Shown: positions 1 through 8,365, counted from the stretch's first letter. The stretch: 64,000 bases of DNA from Paractinoplanes maris (GCF_023544465.1 NZ_JALPVL010000009.1:124001-188000); one strand, 5' to 3'. Numbers and translations are program-made. The notes: generated by a model not told the origin, from the letters alone.

Positions 1-1
1 G

Positions 2-505
2 GCGGTGATCAACCTGAACCGCTGGGAGCTGATGGACCGCTACTACGAGGGCCGCTACCAGCACGTCGGCGACCCCGGCTACGACGCGTACCTGCTCCGG
101 CAGCTCGACAAGGCGGTCACCATCGCCGGGTCCCGGGGTGCCGCCGTGGTTCTGCTGACCGCCTCGTACACCCGTCGGGCGGAGCGGCCGGACGGCAGCC
201 TCTATCCCGAGGACCGGCCGGAACGGGTCGACGCCTGGAACCGGCTGCTGCGGGCCGAGGCGGCGCGGCGACCGGGCCGGATCACGGTTCTCGACCTCAA
301 CCCGGTGGTCTGCCCCGGGGGTGAGTTCACCTGGCGGGTGAACCGCCTGAAGGTCCGCAGCGACGGCCTGCACTACACACCGTCCGGCGTCCAGCGCGTC
401 ATCGCGCCGTGGCTGCTGCCCAAGCTGGCGGCGGTCGCTGCGGGGACCTACCGGGCGCCCGGTCAGCAGCCGGCGCTCACCACGCCACGGAGCCGTCGCG
501 GCTGA
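2..505 (+). CDS. C-terminal SGNH-like domain of a membrane acyltransferase, 5' end missing
   Basis: The frame is open to the left edge, so the gene begins outside the window; the GTG at 5 is an internal codon. The visible 166 residues look like the SGNH-hydrolase-type tail of OafA/YrhL-class acyltransferase-3 proteins, which O-acylate cell-surface glycans. The best evidence is the closing SDGLHYTPSG motif, where Asp and His occupy the usual SGNH catalytic D-x-x-H position, and the preceding pattern VVLLTASY and ITVLDLNPVVCP. Residues after about 145 are a low-complexity tail. The stop overlaps the 3' end of the convergent SDR gene by 29 bp, with no terminator between. The membrane domain is not visible, so the acyltransferase part is inferred from family architecture. 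Confidence 0.72.
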   Translation, partial: AVINLNRWELMDRYYEGRYQHVGDPGYDAYLLRQLDKAVTIAGSRGAAVVLLTASYTRRAERPDGSLYPEDRPERVDAWNRLLRAEAARRPGRITVLDLNPVVCPGGEFTWRVNRLKVRSDGLHYTPSGVQRVIAPWLLPKLAAVAAGTYRAPGQQPALTTPRSRRG

Positions 506-1175
506 GGAGGATCCCGGTGGGGCCGTCGTCGGGGAGGGTGGCCAGGTGCACGATCGCGTCACTGCCCTCGGTGACGGTCTGGGTGCCCTGGCCGTCGTTC
601 AAGTCGGTCTTGGTGTAGCCGGGGTCGGCGGCGTTGACGAGGATCCCGGGCAGGGCGCGGGAGTACTTGAGGGTGAGCATCGTCAGCGCCGTCTTGGTGA
701 TGGCGTAGAGGGGCGGCACGACCCGCCAGTCGAACATGTCGAGTTCGAGCGTGGCCGCGAAAGAGCCCACCCGGGAGGACACGTTGACAACCCGGGCGTG
801 CTGGGACGCCCGCAGCAGCGGGACGAAGGCGTTGGTGACCCGCAGCGCCCCGAGCAGGTTGGCGTCCAGCGCCGCGGCGGCGTCCTCAGCCGTGGTCTGC
901 TCCAGTGGTGTCACCACGCCGGTGACGGCGGCGTTGTTGACCAGGACGTCCAGGCGTCCGTAATCGGCCCGCACCTGCGCGGCCGCGTCGTCGACGCTCG
1001 CCTGCTCGGTGATGTCCAGGGGGAGCAGCCCCACGCCGAGCTCGGTGGCGGCGGTCCGGCCGCGCTCCGGGTCGCGGGCGCCGATGAGCACCGTGTGCCC
1101 GGCCTCCTTGAGCCGGCGGGCGGTTTCGCGGCCGATGCCCTTGTTGCCACCGGTGACGAGAGTGATCGTTTCCAT
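477..1175 (-). CDS. Short-chain dehydrogenase/reductase
   Basis: Classical SDR of 232 residues, a normal family length. It has the Rossmann glycine motif TGGNKGIG near the N-terminus, the NNAA motif (VLVNNAAVTG), the catalytic serine region VNVSSRVGS and the YAITK active-site Tyr/Lys. The NAD(P)H preference and substrate cannot be read from the sequence; the Arg after the second strand (GARDPERG) suggests NADPH. The ATG at 1175 is used because it directly precedes the Rossmann strand; a GTG two codons upstream is an alternative. It is divergent from the XRE/MmyB regulator starting at 1278, an arrangement in which the regulator commonly controls the reductase, so local control is inferred. Confidence 0.9.
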   Translation of the reverse strand: METITLVTGGNKGIGRETARRLKEAGHTVLIGARDPERGRTAATELGVGLLPLDITEQASVDDAAAQVRADYGRLDVLVNNAAVTGVVTPLEQTTAEDAAAALDANLLGALRVTNAFVPLLRASQHARVVNVSSRVGSFAATLELDMFDWRVVPPLYAITKTALTMLTLKYSRALPGILVNAADPGYTKTDLNDGQGTQTVTEGSDAIVHLATLPDDGPTGILLSRDGSVAW

Positions 1176-1277
1176 GTCCACCAGCCTGTGACCTGGGGCG
1201 GGTGCGAGGAAGGCGACGTGTGTCGGGGGGACTGCCAGTACCACCCACGCTGCCGTGACCGGGGGTATCTTGGCCGC

Positions 1278-2123
1278 GTGGTGGATCAGGCGACCAGGAC
1301 GGTGGGGGCTCCGAGCTTGGGGACGCTGCTGCGCGGGTTCCGGGATCGCTGCGATTTCGGGTTCACCGGCCCCGGCGCCCGGCGTGCCCCGGGTCTGCGC
1401 CGCGAGGAGCTGGCGTCGCTCGCCGGCGTCTCCGTGGATTACCTCGTCCAGCTCGAGCAGGGGCGTGCCGCCCGGCCGTCGGCACCGGTGGTCGCCGCCC
1501 TGTCGCGCGCGTTGCGTCTCGACGAGGACGCGTCCGCCCTCCTGCACCGCGCCGCCGGCCTGGCTCCCGCGACCGGGTCCGTGGCCCGGGTGGTGCCCGA
1601 GAGCATCGAGCGGATGGTCACCCGGCTGCGGGAGTGGCCGGTCGCGGTCTATTCGGCCGACTGGTGGCTGCTGCGCTGGAATTCCGCCTGGACGGCGCTG
1701 CTGGGCGACTCCGCGACCCTGCGGGGCAGAGCGCGCAATGTCGTCTGGTTCGAGATGACGCAGCCCAACCCGGGCGTGTGGGTCGACCCCGGCGAGGACG
1801 ACACATTCCGCGACGCGATCGTGGGCGACCTGCGGGTGGCCTTCCTCGAGCACCCCGACGACGCCGAGCTGGCCGACCTGGTCGCCGGCCTGCACGAGGC
1901 CAGCCCCGAGTTCGTCGAGCGCTGGACCGCCGCCCGTCCCGCGCGCTACCGGGGCATGCGCAAGCACATCGACCACCCTGACGTCGGCCCGCTCGCGCTG
2001 GACGGCGACGTCCTGCAGGTCCCGGGCTGCGACGTGCGGATCGTGGTCTATTCACCGGCGCCGGACTCGCCGGACGCCGACCGCCTCGCCCAGCTGACGG
2101 CGCAGGGCGCGCTCACCGGCTGA
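1278..2123 (+). CDS. XRE-family regulator with MmyB-like ligand-binding domain
   Basis: Cytoplasmic DNA-binding regulator of 281 residues. Residues about 10-75 form the helix-turn-helix (LRREELASLAGVSVDYLVQLEQG), typical of the actinobacterial XRE/MmyB class. Residues about 100-265 match the MmyB-like PAS-type ligand-binding domain (YSADWWLLRWNSAW, and the late YRGMRKHIDHPDVG segment). In this class the ligand is often a fatty-acid-like molecule, but nothing here identifies it. Two tandem GTG codons at 1278 and 1281 can serve as start. It faces the SDR at 477-1175 across about 100 bp, so it probably regulates itself and that reductase. Confidence 0.88.
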   Translation: MVDQATRTVGAPSLGTLLRGFRDRCDFGFTGPGARRAPGLRREELASLAGVSVDYLVQLEQGRAARPSAPVVAALSRALRLDEDASALLHRAAGLAPATGSVARVVPESIERMVTRLREWPVAVYSADWWLLRWNSAWTALLGDSATLRGRARNVVWFEMTQPNPGVWVDPGEDDTFRDAIVGDLRVAFLEHPDDAELADLVAGLHEASPEFVERWTAARPARYRGMRKHIDHPDVGPLALDGDVLQVPGCDVRIVVYSPAPDSPDADRLAQLTAQGALTG

Positions 2124-2146
2124 GGGCGACGCCACCTTAAGCCGCA

Positions 2147-2158
2147 GTTAACGCTAAC
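2147..2158. promoter_or_regulatory. LacI-type operator candidate
   Basis: GTTAACGCTAAC is a palindrome with one imperfect central pair (arms GTTA and TAAC around ACGC). It closely resembles GTTAGCGCTAAC-type sites bound by LacI regulators of arabinose/xylose polysaccharide genes in actinomycetes, as I recall them. It lies about 290 bp before the GH43 start and 150 bp before the promoter candidate, so it would have to act at a distance or on a different promoter. Confidence 0.35.
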
Positions 2159-2308
2159 ACCAGCCTGCGTATTGCCGGAGCGCTGAAGGGCCGTGGTCGG
2201 TCACGGGGAGAGCCGGAACCGCAGGCGCCGCGATTGGTACCGGAGAAAGTGTTACCGGAACGACCCGTCGAGAGTCGCTTCTAAGAAGGGAAGCGAGCTC
2301 CATCCTCC

Positions 2309-2337
2309 TTGACACTCGTCAATATCCGTTTCACTCT
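2309..2337 (+). promoter_or_regulatory. Promoter candidate for the GH43 gene
   Basis: A perfect -35 TTGACA (2309-2314), a 17-bp spacer and CACTCT (2332-2337) as -10. The same TTGACA-17-CACTCT combination occurs before the maltodextrin operon (53525-53553), which strengthens both calls. Confidence 0.5.
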
Positions 2338-2436
2338 GGGAGCACCCCCAGCATCTTCGCCGTCGCGCCGGCAAAAGCCCGTACGGAAAAATGTGAACGA
2401 TAACTACCATCCCCGATTTGACGCCGAGGAGCGGCA

Positions 2437-4506
2437 ATGAGCGCACGCTACGCACCCTCAAGAAAGCGCCTGGCGATCGCCGCCGTCCTGACTCTGCTGG
2501 CCGGCCTGGCGACGGCCGTGGTGGGCGCTTCCGCGGCGTCGGCGGCCACCATCGACACCACTGCCTGGTACGTGCTGGTCAACCGCAACAGCGCCAAAGC
2601 ACTGGACGTGTACAACCTGGCGACGACCGACGGGGCCCGGATCACCCAATGGTCACGCAACGACGGCGCTCAGCAGCAGTGGCAGTTCGTCGACTCCGGT
2701 GGCGGCTTCTACCGGCTCAAGTCGCGGCTGTCGGGCAAGGTGCTGGACGTCTCCGGCGCCTCCACCGCCGACGGCGGCGCGATCGTGCAGTGGACCGACA
2801 ACAACGCCGCCAACCAGCAGTTCAGTGTGCAGGACATCGACGGCCACGTTCAGTTGATCAACCGGAACAGCGGCAAGGCCCTGGAGGTGCAGGGCGCCTC
2901 CACCGCCGACGGCGGCGCGATCGTCCAGTACGCCGACTGGAACGGCACCAACCAGCAGTGGCAGCTCGTCCCGGTCGGCTCCGGCACCCCGACGACACCG
3001 CCTGCCTCCGGGACCTTCACCAATCCGGTGGTCTGGCAGGACTTCGCCGACGGCGACATCATCCGGGTGGGCGACGCCTACTACTACTCGGCGTCGACCA
3101 TGCACTACTCGCCCGGCGCGCCCATCCTGCGCTCCTATGACCTGGTCAACTGGGAGTTCGCGGGGCACTCGGTGCCGCGGCTGGACTTCGACTCGTCCGC
3201 CTACGACCTGAGCGGCGGCCGGGCCTACGTCAAGGGCATCTGGGCGTCCGCGTTCAACTACCGGCCGGGCAACAGCACGTATTACTGGCTGGGCTGCACC
3301 GAGTTCAACCGCACCTACGTCTACACCTCGACGGCGGTGGGCAGCGGCTGGAGCAAGAAGGCCCGGATCAACAAGTGCTATTACGACGCCGGCCTGCTGT
3401 TTGACAACGACACCCCGTACGTCGCCTACGGCAATGGCACGATCAGTGTCGCGCAGCTCTCGCCCGACCTCACCTCGGAGGTACGGTCGCAGACCGTTTA
3501 CACCACTCCGTCGAGCATCGGTACGCTCGAGGGCGCCCGGATGTACAAGCGCGGCAACTACTACTACATCTGGCTCACCCGCCCGGCCAACGGCCAGTAC
3601 GTGCTCCGCTCGACCAGCCCCTGGGGACCGTACGAGCAACGTCAGGTCCTGCTGAACCTGCCCGGCCCGATCTCCGGGGGCGGCGTGCCGCACCAGGGCG
3701 GTCTCGTGCAGACCCAGAACGGTGACTGGTGGTACATGGCGTTCACCGACGCCTACCCGGGCGGCCGCATGCCGACGCTGGCCCCGATCACCTGGAGCGG
3801 CGACGGCTGGCCGGTGCTGCAGACCGTCAACGGACGCTGGGGCGCCAGCTATCCCAAGCCCGCCATCACCACGACCCGGACCGTCCAGCCGATGACCGGG
3901 CCGGACACCTTCACCGGCACCTCGCTGGCGCCGCGCTGGGAGTGGAACCACAACCCGGACACGTCGAAGTTCAGCGTCGGCAGCGGGCTGCGGCTGTCCA
4001 CCGCGACCGTCACCAATGACCTCTACAACGCCCGCAACACGCTGACGCACCGGATCCAGGGCCCCACGTCCACGGCCACGATCCAGCTGAACTACTCGGC
4101 GATGGCCAACGGCGACCGGGCCGGCCTGGCCATGCTGCGGGATCAATCGGCGTGGATCGGCGTCCGCAAGGACAACGGCGTCACCCGGGTGTCGATGACC
4201 AACGGGCTGAGCATGTCGACGAGTGGGTGGACCACCACCGGGACCGGCACCGAGGCGGCCGGCGCGGCCGTCTCCGGGGGCACCGTCTGGCTGCGGGTCA
4301 GCGCCAACATTCAACCCGGATCCGGGCGTACGGCCACGTTCTCCTACAGCACGAACGGCAGCTCCTTCACCACGCTGGGGCCGGCGTTCACGCTCAACAA
4401 CGACTGGCAGTTCTTCATGGGCTACCGGTTCGGCCTCTTCAACTACGCCACCAGCGCGCTCGGTGGCTCCGTCACGGTCAACCGGTTCGACCTGACGGCT
4501 CCCTGA
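2437..4506 (+). CDS. Secreted ricin-B/GH43 glycoside hydrolase (arabinofuranosidase/xylosidase-like)
   Basis: Exported enzyme of 689 residues, likely releasing arabinose or xylose from plant polysaccharide. A twin-basic N-terminus and hydrophobic core end at an Ala-rich signal-peptidase site (about residue 37). Residues 40-182 are a ricin-B/CBM13 trefoil with three QxW-type repeats (QQQWQF, NQQF, NQQWQL). Residues about 190-480 are the five-bladed GH43 domain: NPVVWQDFADGD carries the candidate general base (D205 or D207), YDAGLLFDND the middle Asp and TLEGARM the general acid E365. The remaining 200 residues form a beta-sandwich like those trailing GH43 enzymes. An SD (GAGGAG, 7 nt upstream) supports the ATG. 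Substrate specificity is inferred from the family only. Confidence 0.9.
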   Translation: MSARYAPSRKRLAIAAVLTLLAGLATAVVGASAASAATIDTTAWYVLVNRNSAKALDVYNLATTDGARITQWSRNDGAQQQWQFVDSGGGFYRLKSRLSGKVLDVSGASTADGGAIVQWTDNNAANQQFSVQDIDGHVQLINRNSGKALEVQGASTADGGAIVQYADWNGTNQQWQLVPVGSGTPTTPPASGTFTNPVVWQDFADGDIIRVGDAYYYSASTMHYSPGAPILRSYDLVNWEFAGHSVPRLDFDSSAYDLSGGRAYVKGIWASAFNYRPGNSTYYWLGCTEFNRTYVYTSTAVGSGWSKKARINKCYYDAGLLFDNDTPYVAYGNGTISVAQLSPDLTSEVRSQTVYTTPSSIGTLEGARMYKRGNYYYIWLTRPANGQYVLRSTSPWGPYEQRQVLLNLPGPISGGGVPHQGGLVQTQNGDWWYMAFTDAYPGGRMPTLAPITWSGDGWPVLQTVNGRWGASYPKPAITTTRTVQPMTGPDTFTGTSLAPRWEWNHNPDTSKFSVGSGLRLSTATVTNDLYNARNTLTHRIQGPTSTATIQLNYSAMANGDRAGLAMLRDQSAWIGVRKDNGVTRVSMTNGLSMSTSGWTTTGTGTEAAGAAVSGGTVWLRVSANIQPGSGRTATFSYSTNGSSFTTLGPAFTLNNDWQFFMGYRFGLFNYATSALGGSVTVNRFDLTAP

Positions 4507-4516
4507 TCAGCGGCCC

Positions 4517-4546
4517 CGGCGAGGCCCGGAGTCCCGGGCCTCGCCG
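4517..4546. terminator. Bidirectional hairpin terminator
   Basis: A perfect 13-bp stem (4517-4529 with 4534-4546) around the loop AGTC lies between the convergent GH43 gene and the small gene at 4554. It has no U tract, as is usual in GC-rich actinomycetes. Confidence 0.8.
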
Positions 4547-4553
4547 TCCGCGG

Positions 4554-4742
4554 TCAGGACTTGTCGTCCGCGATCTTGTCCGGCGGACCGTACGGCGACG
4601 CTTGGGCCGCCGGGACCGCACGGCCGGCCGACTTGTCGTGGGTGCCGCCCGGTGCGTCCGTCGGGTTGGCGTCCTCGGTGCGCTGCTTGGTCGTCGGCGA
4701 CTCGTCACTGCGCCTGATCTCGGGCTGCTGCGGGTTGGTCAT
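4554..4742 (-). CDS. Small hydrophilic protein of unknown function
   Basis: A 62-residue protein rich in Asp, Ser, Pro, Gln and Thr with no hydrophobic core, predicted to be disordered and cytoplasmic. I recognise no domain. It is accepted as a gene because the ATG has a strong SD (AAAGGAG, about 6 nt upstream) and the stop is followed at once by a perfect hairpin terminator. It lies downstream of the GAF-ANTAR gene in the same direction with a 65-bp gap. Similar short disordered proteins are common in actinomycete genomes; no role can be proposed. Confidence 0.6.
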   Translation of the reverse strand: MTNPQQPEIRRSDESPTTKQRTEDANPTDAPGGTHDKSAGRAVPAAQASPYGPPDKIADDKS

Positions 4743-4807
4743 GGCGTTCTCCTTTCGTCGAGCGCCCGACTACCCCGTACGCCGCCGGTCACGCATTCCA
4801 CCGGTGG

Positions 4808-5521
4808 TCAGGCGTCCAGGGGCCAGCCGGCCCGGGTGACGAGGACCCGGGTGACGTCCCGCAGGGGCCGATGGGATTCCGCGGCCATCTCGCGGAGAAC
4901 GCGGAGGGCCTCCTCGGCGGTGCACTGGCGTTCGGCCATCAGAATGCCCCGTGCCTGTTCGAGGGCGAGGCGGTCGGCGGCCGAGGACCACGGGATCGTG
5001 GCCGGGCCCGAATCCTCCGGCCGGGACGCGGTGGCCATGGCCACCGCGGCGTACCCGGCGAAGGTCTCGGCCAGGATGACCGCGTCGTCGTCGAAGTTCT
5101 GCGGCTGAGGGGCGTAGAGGTTGAGCGCGCCGCTGACCGAGTCCCGCAGCGGCAGTCCGACGGAGAGCGAGCTGTGCACCCCGGCCTCGACCGCCCGGTC
5201 GGCCCAGTCGGGCCAGCGACGGTCGCCGGCGGTGTCCGGCACGCTGACGGTGATCGAGGCCGCGGCCGCCGCCAGGCACGGACCGTGACCGTTGTGGAAC
5301 TGCCACTCGTCGAGGTCCATGGCGACCCGTCCGGTGTAGGCGGCGGTTCGTGCGCCCTCGGCGCTCAGCAACGTGGCCGACACCGCGTGCACGCCCGGAA
5401 CAGCCCGGGCGGCCACGTCGGCGACGTGCGTGAGTGCATCGTCGAGCCGCATTTTCGGGAACGAGAGCCGGTCGAGCTCGGCGAAGGCTTCGGTGGATGT
5501 GCGGAATCGCTGCTGCGTCAT
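4808..5521 (-). CDS. GAF-ANTAR domain regulator
   Basis: A 237-residue cytoplasmic regulator. Residues about 25-165 form a GAF sensor domain (NGHGPCLAAAA and SSLSVGLPLRDSVSGALNLYA are typical), and residues about 178-232 an ANTAR domain (ALEQARGILMAERQCTAEEALRVLREMA), which binds paired hairpins in nascent RNA and causes antitermination. The signal sensed by the GAF domain is unknown. The start ATG has AAGGA 7 nt upstream. It follows the PP2C phosphatase on the same strand with an 86-bp gap; GAF-ANTAR and SpoIIE-type phosphatases often occur together as stress-signalling parts in actinomycetes. No two-hairpin target motif was identified by eye. Confidence 0.9.
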   Translation of the reverse strand: MTQQRFRTSTEAFAELDRLSFPKMRLDDALTHVADVAARAVPGVHAVSATLLSAEGARTAAYTGRVAMDLDEWQFHNGHGPCLAAAAASITVSVPDTAGDRRWPDWADRAVEAGVHSSLSVGLPLRDSVSGALNLYAPQPQNFDDDAVILAETFAGYAAVAMATASRPEDSGPATIPWSSAADRLALEQARGILMAERQCTAEEALRVLREMAAESHRPLRDVTRVLVTRAGWPLDA

Positions 5522-5607
5522 GACGATGGTCCTTGCTCGGGCATGGGGGGTGCCCCGGGTTGCCCACAGCCGCTACGGATTAACGTCCTTCTTCGCGGAT
5601 TCTGATC

Positions 5608-6813
5608 TCAGGGCACCGATCGGCGGGCGGCGTCCGGCGACCACTCGGCCAGCAGCATGGTGGCGTCGTCGCGGGCGGGGCCGTCCTGATGGGCGGCGAC
5701 CGCCCGGGCGAGCCGGCGCAGTGTCTCGGCGGCGGGCAGGCCGGCCGCGGCGTGGCGTTCGGCGTGGTCGGCCAGGCGCTGGACCCCGAAGAGCTCGCAG
5801 GCCGGGTCGCGGGCCTCGGTGATGCCGTCGGTGTAGAGCAGCAGCCGATCACCGGGCTCCATCCGCTGCTCGGCGATCTTGTCCGGGACGCCGCCGAGGC
5901 CGAGCGGCAGACGCCGGCCCGCCGTGAGCTCGCGGACGACGTGGCCGGAACGCAGCACCAGCGGCGCCGGGTGCCCGGCGTTCGTGTAACGCAGGATGCC
6001 GGTGTCCATGTTCAGCTCGGCCAGCACGGCGGTCGCGAAGGAACCGCCGGGGAACTGCTCGGCGATGACGCGGTCGGCCGCCCGGGCCTGCGCGCTCAGG
6101 TCCTGCCCGGTGCGGCGGGCGGCGCGGATCGAGGCCATGACGACGGTGCAGATGGTCGCGGCTCGCAGGCCGCGGCCGACGGCGTCGAGGACGACCAGGC
6201 GGGCCATCGGGCCGTCGATGGCGTAGTCGAAGCCGTCGCCGCCGACGTCGTAACACGGTTCCAGGATCGCGCTGACCGACAGGCGCTCACAGCTGGCGGT
6301 CAACGGCGGCAGCTGGTGCGACAACAGTTCGCCCCCGGTGCTCATCGGCCGGGACCGGCGGACCTGGAGCAGGAAGTCACCCTTGGGTGCGGTGACGGTG
6401 ATCAGATGGCCGGCCAGGCCGGCCATCGTCTCGCAACGCCGCCGGGTCAGCTCGCCGGGAGCATCCGCGTCGTCGCCGAAGGTGAACTTGATGACGCCCA
6501 GCCGATCGGTGCCGTTGACCATCGGCACCCACAAGTCGGTGCCGTCCGGGGCGGGCAGGGTCTTGATCCCGCGGAACACGCGGCCCGGCAGGCTGTCATC
6601 CAGACCGGCCGGTTCGGGCGTCCGGAGATCCTCCTGGGGGATGGGGTGCAAGGCTCTCTGCTCGTCGTCGACGAGGTAGATCGTGGTCGATATATCGAGG
6701 CCGGCCATCGTCGCGCCGAGGGCGTCGGCCAATTGGTCCGGTTGGAACAGGTGTGACCGGTTCAGCAGATCGCTCAGGGCATCGAGCCACTGACGCTCGG
6801 CGTTCGGTTCCAT
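5608..6813 (-). CDS. PP2C/SpoIIE-type serine phosphatase with N-terminal GAF-like region
   Basis: A 401-residue phosphatase of the RsbU/SpoIIE class, expected to dephosphorylate an anti-sigma-antagonist or similar protein. Residues about 1-150 are GAF-like. Residues about 190-395 carry the metal-binding signature: GGDGFDY, LDAVGRG (a variant of DxxGHG with Arg for His), LLLYTDGITEA and RDDATMLLAEW. The ATG at 6813 precedes the conserved start of the sensor region; a TTG at 6852 that overlaps the stop of the upstream iron-sulfur gene would add 13 residues and cannot be excluded. No antagonist or sigma factor is encoded nearby, so the partner is encoded elsewhere. Confidence 0.88.
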   Translation of the reverse strand: MEPNAERQWLDALSDLLNRSHLFQPDQLADALGATMAGLDISTTIYLVDDEQRALHPIPQEDLRTPEPAGLDDSLPGRVFRGIKTLPAPDGTDLWVPMVNGTDRLGVIKFTFGDDADAPGELTRRRCETMAGLAGHLITVTAPKGDFLLQVRRSRPMSTGGELLSHQLPPLTASCERLSVSAILEPCYDVGGDGFDYAIDGPMARLVVLDAVGRGLRAATICTVVMASIRAARRTGQDLSAQARAADRVIAEQFPGGSFATAVLAELNMDTGILRYTNAGHPAPLVLRSGHVVRELTAGRRLPLGLGGVPDKIAEQRMEPGDRLLLYTDGITEARDPACELFGVQRLADHAERHAAAGLPAAETLRRLARAVAAHQDGPARDDATMLLAEWSPDAARRSVP

Positions 6814-6848
6814 GGATGGGACCCTACGCGTCGGCCCCGACCGGCGGA

Positions 6849-7355
6849 TCAAGGACCGGTGGCATCCGGGCTCGGCCCGTCGGACGGGCCGATCGCGGCG
6901 ATCGAGGCCCCGGGCGGGAGTGACGCCGCGCGGACGACAGACCGCTTGATCTGATCATGGTCCGCACACGTGCAGAGGTTGGCGGCAAGCAGCCGGCTCA
7001 TCTGGCCGGGATCGGCGGCCAGGTCGCCATCGTGCCGCATCGCCCCGGCCGCCAGCATGACCAGTCCCGGCCGGCAGAGCTCGTGACCGCCGGGCAGTGC
7101 GGCCCGTAGCGGGTGGCCGGCGGTCAGCCCCTCCGCGGTCCGGACCGCCACGCCGTCACACTGAACGGCCAGCATCAGGCACGACCGGACCGCGTCACCG
7201 TCGACCAGCACCGTGCAGGCTCCGCAGGTGCCGTCCGCGCACCCGGCGTGGGCGCTGGTCACCTCGCAGTCCGCGCGGAGCGCCGCGAGCAGGCTCCGTC
7301 GTGGATCGGCGTCGACCTCATAGTTGTTCTCGTTCACCACCAGTCTCACCGGCAC
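6849..7355 (-). CDS. 2Fe-2S subunit of a molybdenum hydroxylase, with a degenerate second cluster
   Basis: A 168-residue relative of the small subunit (CoxS/XdhC-like) of xanthine/CO-dehydrogenase-family enzymes, which passes electrons from the Mo cofactor to FAD. The plant-type first cluster is intact (HAGCADGTCGACTVLVDG and the following RSC). The second cluster is not: the usual CGxCxPG is reduced to ELCRPG, losing its first Cys, while the later pair survives as NLCTCADH. Start is GTG at 7355, 3 nt after the FAD-subunit stop. The catalytic molybdopterin subunit is missing next door. It may be a decaying remnant, or it may serve a distant large subunit. Confidence 0.82.
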   Translation of the reverse strand: MPVRLVVNENNYEVDADPRRSLLAALRADCEVTSAHAGCADGTCGACTVLVDGDAVRSCLMLAVQCDGVAVRTAEGLTAGHPLRAALPGGHELCRPGLVMLAAGAMRHDGDLAADPGQMSRLLAANLCTCADHDQIKRSVVRAASLPPGASIAAIGPSDGPSPDATGP

Positions 7356-7358
7356 CGG

Positions 7359-8204
7359 TCAGACCCCTTCGCGGGCCTGGGTCAGCGCCCGGCGGGTCAG
7401 CATCCGGATGGCCCCGCGGCGGGTGGCGGTCATCGCGCGGTTGTCGGCGTCGATCTCCGCCGCCACCCGGGCGGCCTCGATGATCGCCGCGTCGCAGAAG
7501 GGGCCGCCGATCAGCGCGGCCTCAGCGGCCCGGGCCCGCACCGGGCACGGGCCCACGTTCACCAGCCCGATCGCCGCGCCGGTGACCAGCCCGTCGGCCA
7601 CCGTCACGGCCACGATGGCGGCGCCCTCGACGAATTTGGCGTGCGACCGGCGGTGTTCCGCGTATCCCGCTCCGGTGCCGGCGGGCAGGGCGGGCAGGCG
7701 TACCTCGACCAGCAACTCCTCGGGGCGGCGAGCGGTCGTGAACGGGCCGGTGAAGAACTGTTCCGCCGTCAGCGTGCGGCGACCGTCCGGGCCGGCGAGA
7801 TCGAGCTCGGCACCGAGCACGGCCGCCGCGACCGGCCACTCGGCGGCCGGATGGGCGTACGCCAGGCTGCCGAGCATCGTGCCGCGGGCCCGGATCGGCG
7901 GATGCCCGATGTGGCGGACGATGACGCGCAACAGGTCACCGAGGGGACCATCGATCGCGTCGGACTCGAAGACGCGATGCCGGACGAGCGGCGCGACCCG
8001 CAGCATCCCGTCCGTCTGGTCCAGCACCTCGAACTCGGCCACCCGGTTGATGTCGACCAGACGACGCGGCTGCGCGGCCCGGCTGGTCACCTCGAGCACG
8101 AGGCTCTGACCCCCGGCGAGCACCGAAGCCTGCCCGTCGGCGAGAACGGCCAGCACCTCGTCGGGACTGCGGGCGGCAACGTAGTCCATGGCTGCGACCT
8201 TCAT
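7359..8204 (-). CDS. FAD-binding subunit of a molybdenum hydroxylase (CoxM-like)
   Basis: A 281-residue medium subunit of the CO/xanthine-dehydrogenase family. FAD-binding motifs are visible: LAGGQSLV near residue 33 and IRARGTMLGSLAYAHPAAEWP near residue 105 (the usual RGTIGGNLAxADPA region, altered). The C-terminal CO_deh_flav_C-like part begins near residue 175. The ATG at 8204 has a very good SD (GAGGAGGA). It is cotranscribed with the 2Fe-2S gene 3 nt downstream. In complete operons the catalytic large subunit follows or precedes; here the flanking genes are a STAND regulator and a phosphatase, so the complex would be incomplete. Confidence 0.88.
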   Translation of the reverse strand: MKVAAMDYVAARSPDEVLAVLADGQASVLAGGQSLVLEVTSRAAQPRRLVDINRVAEFEVLDQTDGMLRVAPLVRHRVFESDAIDGPLGDLLRVIVRHIGHPPIRARGTMLGSLAYAHPAAEWPVAAAVLGAELDLAGPDGRRTLTAEQFFTGPFTTARRPEELLVEVRLPALPAGTGAGYAEHRRSHAKFVEGAAIVAVTVADGLVTGAAIGLVNVGPCPVRARAAEAALIGGPFCDAAIIEAARVAAEIDADNRAMTATRRGAIRMLTRRALTQAREGV

Positions 8205-8365
8205 CGCATCGTCCTCCTCGGAGGTCATCTCGGATGCACAGTAGACGGCCGGGACTGCCCAGAATGCGGCGCCCGAATCCAGAATCGCCTGCCTCAAGAG
8301 GATGACCCATGATCGGGTGACAGTGGCGCCGCGTCCGGCGTTGATACGCAGATGGCGGAAATCGA

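Larger units (their letters stand above)
2124..2436. other. Regulatory stretch upstream of the GH43 gene
   Basis: This 313-bp stretch has no gene. It holds a LacI-type palindrome at 2147-2158, two near-identical 9-mers (GGTACCGGA at 2236-2244 and GTTACCGGA at 2251-2259), a promoter candidate at 2309-2337 and a leader of about 100 nt up to the GH43 start. Confidence 0.5.
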
